A stretch of DNA of 26,722 nt, from assembly GCA_963589005.1 (NCBI GenBank), contig CAVAJR010000032.1, positions 1-26,722 on the forward strand, written 5' to 3'. This stretch comes from RGIG5612 sp963589005. GTDB lineage: Bacteria; Bacillota; Clostridia; Lachnospirales; Lachnospiraceae. Of this stretch, positions 16,420-23,625 are shown one piece after another. Below the pieces are notes generated by a model that made no database searches, was not told the origin of the DNA, and was given only the letters and a program-made list of their open reading frames with translations. Positions within the stretch are counted from its first letter, which is position 1; each line of letters opens with the position of its first letter. A program made the translations under genes and the position numbers.

Positions 16420-16469
16420 AAAAGCATGAAGCCCTACTCACCGATCGTGAATAAGGCTCCATGCTTTTT
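16420..16469 (-). terminator. Terminator after the HtrA gene
   Basis: AAAAGCATG (16420-16428) pairs with CATGCTTTT (16460-16468), and an AGCC/GGCT extension lengthens the stem. On the minus strand the second arm ends in TTTT. It begins 26 bases after the protease gene stop and lies just upstream of the clpB promoter, insulating the two units. Confidence 0.75.
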
Positions 16470-16494
16470 CATAAAAACTAAATATTATATATCA

Positions 16495-17841
16495 TCAGCT
16501 GATCTTATTCGTAAGTGTTACATCAACTGTTATGCTCTGATACTCACCATTAGCAAGTCTCTGAATAGTAACCGTTACGGTCTCACCAGCCTGATAATTA
16601 GCAAGCTGTGCCTGAAGATCCGTCATTGATGATACCTCAGTACCGTTAACTGCTGTAATGATATCGCCTGCATAGATTCCTGCATTTTCTGCTCCGCCAC
16701 CTGCTATTGTCTGAGCAACATATACACCATTAGGCATTCCATATCCGGAAGATATTTCTTCCGATACATCTCTTCCGTAAATTCCCAAATATCCGGAATT
16801 TCCGGCTGATTCATCAGCACTGTTAATTGTTCCGTCAGTATTTACAAGCTCCTGGATCAGATCAAGGTTATTGGCAACCGGAATTGCGTAGCACATTCCT
16901 TCAACAGTTGAAAGTGTGATCTTAGCTTCACTGATACCGATTATCTCGCCTTTAGAATTAAGCATGCAGCCGCCTGAGTTACCGCTGTTAATTGCTGCAT
17001 CTGTCTGGATTACTGAGAGTGTCTTGCCATTAACTGTGATCTCTCGGTCAACCGCGCTTACAATGCCTGTTGTAACACTGATTCCATATCCCAGTGCATT
17101 GCCAATTACAATAACGCCCTCGCCGACCTCAGGATCTTCCGTTGAAATAGGTGCAGCTGAAATGTTATTAAGTGTGTCAGCCTCTACATTCTCAGTCGGC
17201 ACTGACACGATTGCAATATCCTTAGCTTCATCAGCTGACTTTACAGTTCCCTCGGCATTAGTATTATCATTAAATGTTACATACAGTGAAGATCCGCCTT
17301 CGACAACATGGTAACTGGTAAGGATCAAAATCTCTGTATCTGTCTTAGATATGATTGTTCCTGAACCGTAACTGCTGTCTACTTCGTTTGAATGATCATT
17401 TTCGTCTGATGAACTTTCGTCGGAATCACTGTTTGAGTTACTGTCTGAATCGCCATTATCTTCATAATAGTAATAACTGTCATTTGGCGTTTCCTGTCCG
17501 TATCCTCTGCCGCCATCGCTGCCTCCAAAGAAATACTCCCAGAAACCATCTATTCCGCTTCCGCCATAGTTGCGGTAATAATTTTCAATTGCTGTTCTGG
17601 AAGTGATCGAAACGACTGACGGCAATGCATTCGATACTACATCTGAAACGTCCGTCAGCACATATCCTGATGTGGCTGTTGCCGTAGTATCATCTGTTGA
17701 AGCTGCAAGTGTGAGCAGCGATGTATTAGAACTTGTATCAGCGGCAGCTGCCGGGATTATCATTGCTCCTGTAAGTGCTGCTGCTACAGCAACAGCTCCA
17801 AGAGTAATACCTAATTTTTTTCTCGTAAATGTCTTTTTCAT
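16495..17841 (-). CDS. htrA: HtrA/DegP-type serine protease with PDZ domain
   Basis: This membrane-anchored trypsin-like protease degrades or refolds damaged proteins at the cell surface. The start at 17841 (448 residues, MKKTFTRKKLG) has a GGAG ribosome site; a longer in-frame start 13 codons upstream lacks one. A hydrophobic segment (about 12-34, ending PAAAA) is a signal peptide or anchor. The catalytic triad is H178 (SYHVVEGG), D208 (AKDIAIV) and S289 (NSGNSGG). One PDZ domain follows (about 350-445). Between the first protease strand and the His strand, where DegP has its LA loop, lies a long Gly/Tyr- and then Ser/Asp-rich insert (about 88-157). The gene is a single-gene unit; its upstream region is described separately. 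Confidence 0.95.
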   Translation of the reverse strand: MKKTFTRKKLGITLGAVAVAAALTGAMIIPAAAADTSSNTSLLTLAASTDDTTATATSGYVLTDVSDVVSNALPSVVSITSRTAIENYYRNYGGSGIDGFWEYFFGGSDGGRGYGQETPNDSYYYYEDNGDSDSNSNSDSDESSSDENDHSNEVDSSYGSGTIISKTDTEILILTSYHVVEGGSSLYVTFNDNTNAEGTVKSADEAKDIAIVSVPTENVEADTLNNISAAPISTEDPEVGEGVIVIGNALGYGISVTTGIVSAVDREITVNGKTLSVIQTDAAINSGNSGGCMLNSKGEIIGISEAKITLSTVEGMCYAIPVANNLDLIQELVNTDGTINSADESAGNSGYLGIYGRDVSEEISSGYGMPNGVYVAQTIAGGGAENAGIYAGDIITAVNGTEVSSMTDLQAQLANYQAGETVTVTIQRLANGEYQSITVDVTLTNKIS

Positions 17842-18292
17842 ATAGGTCTCCTTCTGCAATACTTCATATTGCTTAATCAATTGTCTGTATGTTAATTCTC
17901 TTTTGTGACATTTTTATGTTCATGATGTGTTGTTTATTTGAAAATGAAAAGATGGCATTTTGACGGCAGAACATCAGATTTTATTTACGAAAGACTGGCC
18001 TATTTTATTTATGTGTTGAGATATTTATGAAATTATGCTATCCTTGCAAAAGTTTGGGAAATTATGCAGGGAAAAGCTACGTGAACGTATATCAATTTGT
18101 ATATCATTTAGTACCCCCCATTTTGACATAAATATTACTATTTAGTATGCCATTTAGTATGCCAATTTTATCCAGTATACCAGTTTTAAACGGTGTAATC
18201 AGTTAAAGCATATTAAAGCAACTATTGCGTGATTTTCCTTTAAAATCAATGGTTTTCGAATGTTTCACTAAAGCATCTTAAACAATAAAAAG
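17842..18292. other. 451-bp non-coding region between htrA and tRNA-Leu
   Basis: This AT-rich stretch holds the upstream region of the htrA-type gene (minus strand) and of tRNA-Leu (plus strand). I see no ORF with a ribosome site. It contains the repeat cluster listed separately and a second short repeat, TTAAAGCA, at 18203-18210 and 18213-18220, with a near copy at 18268-18275. A TTGACA occurs on the plus strand at 18123-18128 but has no convincing -10 partner. No promoter for either flanking gene could be assigned with confidence. Confidence 0.6.
18106..18181. repeat. Iterated 12-bp motif ATTTAGTATGCC
   Basis: Two perfect tandem copies of ATTTAGTATGCC occupy 18140-18151 and 18152-18163. 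Related copies lie at 18106-18117 (ATTTAGTACCCC) and 18170-18181 (ATCCAGTATACC). The short, phased, AT-rich copies beside a TTGACA hexamer look like protein-binding iterons or operator repeats, but the partner is unknown. Confidence 0.6.
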
Positions 18293-18372
<80 letters not shown>

Positions 18373-18373
18373 T

Positions 18374-18410
18374 AAAAATAACACGTGTCAACAGCACGTG
18401 TTATTTTTAT
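18374..18410 (+). terminator. Terminator of tRNA-Leu
   Basis: A perfect 14-bp stem has arms 18374-18387 and 18395-18408 (core AACACGTG/CACGTGTT) and a 7-base loop, and ends in a T5 run. It starts 2 bases after the tRNA 3' end. Confidence 0.93.
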
Positions 18411-18516
18411 GTCTTTATGATCGGATCCGCATACGCACAGATAATTCAGTTTTAATAATTGCTGCACCATCGTGTATTATCCGGGCCTGTATAATCGCAA
18501 ATTATGATATCAGCTT

Positions 18517-19551
18517 CTAGTTCTGCTGTGCCCTGGCCATCTTCATTGCGGCCTTTCTCGCACTCCAATCAAGAAAACGTCCCTGATTAGTTGTAAGGGC
18601 TATGAAGAAGAATAAGAATGCGCCTACACCTATGTCCTGAACTGCTGACGGAAGACCTAATGCCAATACACCGGCCGTCATCATTTTAATACAGAAGGCA
18701 CCAATAAAAATACCGATTGTGAAGTTCGTATACCTTGACAGATACAGACCAATGAAAACAGCCGGAAATGCCTGGAACATCATTCCCATATTGTTGTTAA
18801 ATGTAGATGAAGCTTCAATATTGCCCTTAAGTCCTACATTAACAACAGCAGCAATACCAAGAATAAAGCCGCACAGCAGATAGCTCAATATAACATTCTT
18901 CGTCTCGTTAACACCGATATTATTAGCAATGATCTGGTTATTGCCAAGAGATCTTACATTATAGCCAAATTTGGTAAATGTATAGATTATGAAGAATATG
19001 ATAAATGCAGCTATTGCAATAATGTATATCCATGGAGATCTGCCAAACAGTGTATAACTCAGGCCGCTTAATCTGGCTCCGCTTCCGCCGTTGACAACTC
19101 TGACTAACGTCTCGTATACCAGCATTACACCTATACTGATAACCAATGCAGGTACCTTGATTATGAGATACAGAGCTGCATTTATCAGACATAAGATCAT
19201 ACATATCACAATGCATAATCCGGCCAATACCCATGAAGGCGCCGTCGTCTTGCCATTTTCAGCTATCATGCCTGCACACAGAGCCTTGGCAATAGGTGCG
19301 GCAATGAAGCTTGTACAAACGCAGATAATGCCCATTGAGAAGTCCCATCTGTCATTAAGCATATTGCAAGCCATCGCCATGGCGATCAATGCGCATAAAA
19401 TAGCCTGCTTGATGATACCGTCTACACTCTTCCATGTACCAAATGCTGCCTGAGGGCTGAAAATCTTGCACAGCACAAGAAACAAAACATAGATAGCTAC
19501 CGGCCATATTAAAGTTTTCCAAGTATTTCCCGCGATTCTCTTAAAAGTCAT
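18517..19551 (-). CDS. Sugar-type ABC transporter permease (second subunit)
   Basis: The 344-residue integral membrane protein has about 9-10 hydrophobic segments and belongs to the RbsC/XylH-like permease family (BPD_transp_2). The family hallmark GG.DLSVG appears as 'RWDFSMG' (about 68-74), and the cytoplasmic coupling region as 'TKFGYNVRSLGNNQIIANNIGVN'-like text near residues 190-212. It is the last gene of the importer cassette, 172 bp after the binding-protein gene, with an AAAGG ribosome site. That long gap holds a stem-loop that may lower its expression relative to the binding protein. With the 311-residue permease it would form a heterodimeric channel. The substrate cannot be told from sequence alone. 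Confidence 0.88.
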   Translation of the reverse strand: MTFKRIAGNTWKTLIWPVAIYVLFLVLCKIFSPQAAFGTWKSVDGIIKQAILCALIAMAMACNMLNDRWDFSMGIICVCTSFIAAPIAKALCAGMIAENGKTTAPSWVLAGLCIVICMILCLINAALYLIIKVPALVISIGVMLVYETLVRVVNGGSGARLSGLSYTLFGRSPWIYIIAIAAFIIFFIIYTFTKFGYNVRSLGNNQIIANNIGVNETKNVILSYLLCGFILGIAAVVNVGLKGNIEASSTFNNNMGMMFQAFPAVFIGLYLSRYTNFTIGIFIGAFCIKMMTAGVLALGLPSAVQDIGVGAFLFFFIALTTNQGRFLDWSARKAAMKMARAQQN

Positions 19552-19596
19552 GGTCTTAACCTTTCAAATAGTTTTCAGACAACTATCAGGGTTTCC

Positions 19597-19632
19597 GGCA
19601 GCCACATCATAATATTCTAAGATGCGGCTGCC
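19597..19632 (-). promoter_or_regulatory. Intercistronic stem-loop between binding protein and permease
   Basis: The arms at 19597-19608 and 19621-19632 pair at 11 of 12 positions (GGCAGCC/GGCTGCC core) around a 12-base loop. A second small hairpin, ATAGTT/AACTAT, lies at 19568-19586. No uridine run follows, so full termination is not expected. Such structures often stabilise the upstream mRNA so that binding protein is made in excess of permease. Confidence 0.55.
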
Positions 19633-19723
19633 ATCATTCCCCGACTATGCAGCCTGCATATTTTTCGACTCAATCAATGATTGTTTCCTGCAGATGCTGC
19701 ATATGATTTCATTTCTGCTTGTA

Positions 19724-20818
19724 TCAGCCAGCGTGACGTGCCTGAATATCTTCAAGTGAGAATGCTTCTGCAAATGTCTTAAGGTCGTTGAAAGAAGCGT
19801 CTGCACCGATAAACTGCTGAAGTTCTTCAAGTGTATATGCCGGATGATCTGCTGAACAATTCTCGATTGCTGTCTGGAAATCATCAGCTGATTTGCACAG
19901 TAAGTACTTCATATTGATAGAAGCTGCACTTCCGTCGTCCTGAGTCATTCTGTTGCCTGACATTGCATTGTACAGAAGTACGAATGCGATCATAGAGTCA
20001 GCACATGTTCCTGTTGTAGCATATGAAAGTGTTCCATCCTGGAATGCTGCAAGCGCATCATCATTAGGATCATAGCAGTTAAGCATGATCTCACCGCTCT
20101 TTCCTGCATTAATAAGCGGCTGATATACTGTAGAAACTGTTTCTACTGATGAGAAAATAGCATTCATAGTTGGGAATGAGCTGATGAGTTCATCAGCAGC
20201 TGCTGCCTTGTCAAATGACAGACCTTCGTGAATATTTTCCTCTGCAACACCCAGCTCTGCAAGCTTAGCCTTAGCGCCGTTAAGTCTTGCATCCATCTGA
20301 GCTGATAATCCATAAGGGAATCCGTGAAGACCGAATTCTGTTGCGCCGTTGTCATACATATCCTGGATGATCTCTCCTGCGATTTCCTTCTCATCCTCCC
20401 AAACTTCACCGGCAAAATATTCACTCTGTGAGAATGTTGCATAATCTTCACTGGCATTTGACGGGTCATTTGAAGTTACAATATACATGCCATACTGCTC
20501 GCATATTTCAACTAATTTAGACATTACAGTACCCGGATGAAGATTGATGATTCCATCATAACCTGCTGCGCCGAAATTCTGAGCATCTTCAATGGTTGTC
20601 TCAGGATCTGTTCCGCCGATAGCTGTTTCAAAGGTAACACCCAACGGTGTTCCTACTGATTCAAGACAGCCCATGATATCCTTGGCCCACTGGCATTCTG
20701 TATCATACAGAATAACACCCACCTTGTATGTCTGCTGTGCTTCACCAGCATATGCAACTGATGAGAACATACCCAGACAAAGCGCTGCTGATAAACTTAA
20801 TGCAACTAACTTTTTCAT
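19724..20818 (-). CDS. Periplasmic-type sugar-binding protein of ABC importer
   Basis: The 364-residue secreted protein has a type 1 periplasmic-binding fold: 'YKVGVILYDTECQWAKDIMG' at the mature N-terminus, then 'GGTDPETTIEDAQNFGAAGYDGI' in the family's usual position (about 68-90), and 'MYIVTSNDPSN' in the next strand. The signal peptide is MKK, a hydrophobic core (4-21) and a probable signal peptidase I site AYA|GE after residue 24. The only early cysteine (C14) sits inside the hydrophobic core and is not in a lipobox, so no lipid anchor is predicted, which is unusual for a Gram-positive binding protein. AAAGGAG precedes the ATG. It probably captures a sugar or related small molecule for the adjacent transporter. 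Confidence 0.9.
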   Translation of the reverse strand: MKKLVALSLSAALCLGMFSSVAYAGEAQQTYKVGVILYDTECQWAKDIMGCLESVGTPLGVTFETAIGGTDPETTIEDAQNFGAAGYDGIINLHPGTVMSKLVEICEQYGMYIVTSNDPSNASEDYATFSQSEYFAGEVWEDEKEIAGEIIQDMYDNGATEFGLHGFPYGLSAQMDARLNGAKAKLAELGVAEENIHEGLSFDKAAAADELISSFPTMNAIFSSVETVSTVYQPLINAGKSGEIMLNCYDPNDDALAAFQDGTLSYATTGTCADSMIAFVLLYNAMSGNRMTQDDGSAASINMKYLLCKSADDFQTAIENCSADHPAYTLEELQQFIGADASFNDLKTFAEAFSLEDIQARHAG

Positions 20819-20866
20819 AATATTTTTCTCCTTTTCTCTATTATCCTCGTGAGGTTTTTAAACATA

Positions 20867-21802
20867 TTATCTCGGCAGCAATCCTAATTTATTTCTCTTA
20901 TAATTAAATAAGATAACTACCAGGAATACTATACCGATAACAAAATCACTCCACTGGCTCGGAACGCCGATAATTACCAATCCATTAGTCAGCAGAACTA
21001 CTATAAGCGCACCGATGATCGGAGCCCTTACAGAGCTTCCCATACCGCCATTAAGACTCATTCCGCCCAGAACGACAGCAACGATAACATCCATTTCAAA
21101 TCCGGAGCCAGCCAGCGTGGCAACCGTTCTTGCCGAACACATTGCAAAAAATCCCGCAACGCCAACCATTACCGCAACGATCGCATAAGCTATAAGTCTT
21201 ATCTTGTCAATATTGATACCGCTCTGTCTTGCTGCTGTCGGGTTCTCACCGATAGCCCTGTTTTTCTTACCAAAAGCAGTCTTATGAAGAAGAATGTAAC
21301 AAGCTGCCACCAGAACGATCAAAACAATTATCTTAATTATCCAATTATCTCCTACCGAGAATTCTGCCGGAAGGTTAATATTGCCCTCCGAGATAGTTGT
21401 AACAATGCCTCGGCAGATAAATTGCATACATAAGGAAGTAATAAATGCCGGCAGCTGAAGCTTGACCGTTACCACTCCCATCAGCATATAGCATACCAGT
21501 GATACAACGATACACAGAGGAAGCGCCAGCCATATGTTCATTCCGGTACTTAAGAATATAAGTCCCGAAATCATCATAGACATACCATAGATACCTCCAA
21601 CCGCCAGATCAAATCCTCCGTGTGAATATAAAAATGCACATCCTACAGACAGCAATACAATGGTATAACTCTGATCCAGAAGATTGTTCAGATTGGCCGA
21701 ATCGAACAACCTGCCGCCGGAAAGTATGCCTAATACAATTATTACTACTGCCAAACCCACAAAAGGAAGAAATGTTCTGGCATGTCTCTTTATAAATTCC
21801 AT
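20867..21802 (-). CDS. Sugar-type ABC transporter permease (first subunit)
   Basis: This 311-residue RbsC-like permease has about 8-10 membrane segments. The family hallmark appears as 'GGFDLAVGGIYG' (about 62-73). The coupling loop is 'TAFGKKNRAIGENPTAARQSGI' (about 174-196; canonical T.FGR..YAIG.N..AAR.SGI) and the late motif is 'VLGGMSLNGGMGS' (about 244-256). It lies 36 bp after the ATPase gene and 48 bp before the binding-protein gene, so the three are cotranscribed. Confidence 0.93.
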   Translation of the reverse strand: MEFIKRHARTFLPFVGLAVVIIVLGILSGGRLFDSANLNNLLDQSYTIVLLSVGCAFLYSHGGFDLAVGGIYGMSMMISGLIFLSTGMNIWLALPLCIVVSLVCYMLMGVVTVKLQLPAFITSLCMQFICRGIVTTISEGNINLPAEFSVGDNWIIKIIVLIVLVAACYILLHKTAFGKKNRAIGENPTAARQSGINIDKIRLIAYAIVAVMVGVAGFFAMCSARTVATLAGSGFEMDVIVAVVLGGMSLNGGMGSSVRAPIIGALIVVLLTNGLVIIGVPSQWSDFVIGIVFLVVILFNYKRNKLGLLPR

Positions 21803-21838
21803 CTTATCCTCCAGCCCGCGTCCGTGACGCTTATTTTT

Positions 21839-23335
21839 TTAGATCATGTACTCGATTAATTTATGTTCAGTCACTTCATCGCTTCTGCTGAATTCTCCAT
21901 TAACTGCGCCATCCTTCATGATAATTATTCTGTCGCTCATACCGATAATTTCAGCCAGCTCCTCAGAAATGAGGATTACAGATTTGCCTTCTTGTTTTAA
22001 TTTATAGATCAGCTGATACATGGACTGCTTGACACCTATATCCACGCCTCTGGTCGGACAATCAAGAATAAGAATCTCCGACTTGTTGCCTATCCATCTG
22101 CCGAAGACTACCTTCTGCTTATTGCCGCCGGAAAGACCCCGCACAGGCTGATCTACAGAATTACATTTTATCGACAGGAGTTGCTTCTGTTCCTCTGCCA
22201 GCTTCTTCTCATCCTTCCTGAACAGGAGTCCTCCCCTTGTTATGTCATTAAGCGACGGAAGCTCAATATTCTCGCAAATCGTGGCAGTTATCATCAGCGA
22301 TTCCTGATCTCTATTCTTAGAGATATATCCCACTCTGTGCTTTGTGGCTACATAAGGCTGCGAAATGCTGGTTCCATCTGCCAACGTAACTGACCCTCGC
22401 AATGGTTTCTCTATACCAAATGCAAGACGTCCAACCTCGTGCATGCCGCACTCAGACAGACCGCCGATACCCAGTATCTCACCCTTGTGCAATTCAAGAT
22501 TGAAGTCCTTCAGGGTTCTGCCGTCATATATGTCCTTAAGTCTTAGTACGACTTCATCAGAGTAGCTGCCATCATTGTCGCTTCTGTAATAATCGCCCAC
22601 CATCTCTCGTCCTACCATCAACGACTTAATAAGTGACGGTTCCATGCGTTCCTTGTCCAGCGTATCTATAAGTATACCGTCTCTTAGCACCGTAAGGGCT
22701 GTACAGTGTTCCATGATCTCGTCAAGGTCATGAGAAATAAATATAACACCCTTGCCCTGTGAGGAGAGCTTGTCACACAGATTATATATAATGTCACGTC
22801 CACGCTGTGACAGTGCTGTTGTTGTCTCGTCGACTATCAAAATATCCGGATCATCATACATAGCTCTGGCAATTTCTACCAGCTTCCTGTTTTCAAAATT
22901 CAGAGTATCGATCTGAGCCCACGGATCAATATCACCTGCTCCTAATTCTTCAAGTATCTTGCCTGCAGCCTGCCTCATGGCACGTCTGTTAACAAGACCA
23001 TTCTTAGTAAATCTTGATTCCTTACCAATAAAAATATTGTCACAAACCTTAATGCCGGAAACCGTTCCCATTTCCTGCATAATCATAGCGACGCCCTTCT
23101 TCTGGGCATCTACCATGCTCTCCGGCTTGTACGGCTGTCCCTTCAGGAACATCTCTCCCGAGTCGCAGCCATATATGCCTGATATAATAGAACATATTGT
23201 GGATTTGCCTGAACCATTTTCACCGATAAGGCCTCTTATCTCGCCTGAATTCAACGAAAAATCGACGCCCTGCAGTGCCTTCGTCAGTCCGAAATTCTTG
23301 ACAATCTTTTCAGCACGAATTAATTCTGAGCTCAT
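21839..23335 (-). CDS. Duplicated-domain sugar ABC transporter ATPase (RbsA-like)
   Basis: This 498-residue ATPase has two nucleotide-binding domains, as in RbsA/MglA of the CUT2 class. Domain 1: Walker A GENGSGKST (38-46), Q-loop Q87, a signature degraded to LNFEN (145-149), Walker B LIVDE with E170, and switch H202. Domain 2: a Walker A lacking the lysine (GIGGLSECG, 289-297), as is normal for the class, signature LSGGN (401-405), and Walker B ILILDC (421-426), where cysteine replaces the catalytic glutamate. A composite site pairing Walker A1/B1 with signature 2 could still hydrolyse ATP. AGGAGGGAG precedes the ATG. It is the first gene of the cassette; no strong promoter was found in the 290 bp upstream, though TTAAAAT occurs on the minus strand. 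Confidence 0.95.
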   Translation of the reverse strand: MSSELIRAEKIVKNFGLTKALQGVDFSLNSGEIRGLIGENGSGKSTICSIISGIYGCDSGEMFLKGQPYKPESMVDAQKKGVAMIMQEMGTVSGIKVCDNIFIGKESRFTKNGLVNRRAMRQAAGKILEELGAGDIDPWAQIDTLNFENRKLVEIARAMYDDPDILIVDETTTALSQRGRDIIYNLCDKLSSQGKGVIFISHDLDEIMEHCTALTVLRDGILIDTLDKERMEPSLIKSLMVGREMVGDYYRSDNDGSYSDEVVLRLKDIYDGRTLKDFNLELHKGEILGIGGLSECGMHEVGRLAFGIEKPLRGSVTLADGTSISQPYVATKHRVGYISKNRDQESLMITATICENIELPSLNDITRGGLLFRKDEKKLAEEQKQLLSIKCNSVDQPVRGLSGGNKQKVVFGRWIGNKSEILILDCPTRGVDIGVKQSMYQLIYKLKQEGKSVILISEELAEIIGMSDRIIIMKDGAVNGEFSRSDEVTEHKLIEYMI

Positions 23336-23545
23336 AAGTCTCCCTCCTGAGGAATTTTATTACGTTCCGTCACATCTTTATCGCTGACATTTTAACCCAT
23401 GTATTGATGAAAATCCATAACTATTTTTTTTGTTTTCTCTCATATTTTTCATTTTGTATAAATATATGTTTAGCTAGCGACTAAATGTATAATTTTTGAT
23501 CAGGTTTTATGCCATAAATTTCGTCTTTATATTATTTATTCATTA

Positions 23546-23554
23546 TGCTAAAAT
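23546..23554 (+). promoter_or_regulatory. Extended -10 promoter of the trigger-factor-like gene
   Basis: TGC-TAAAAT at 23546-23554 is an extended -10 element about 70 bp before the ATG at 23626. The -35 region is weak (TTTATA, 17 bp upstream), which an extended -10 can compensate. It lies in the divergent 290-bp spacer shared with the ABC operon. Confidence 0.5.
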
Positions 23555-23625
23555 CTCCCCATATTTTAAATTAGTTCTTATGCAGCCTATTATGCAGCTG
23601 CGTCGGACAGAAAAGAGGATAATTT

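Noticed and set aside
16320..16427. A 36-residue N-terminal extension of ClpB
   Set aside because: The clpB promoter lies inside it, and the family start MNINKF at 16319 has its own ribosome site.
18106..18220. Possible CRISPR-like array in the repeat cluster
   Set aside because: The repeats are only 8-12 bp, partly abutting and without regular spacers or cas genes.
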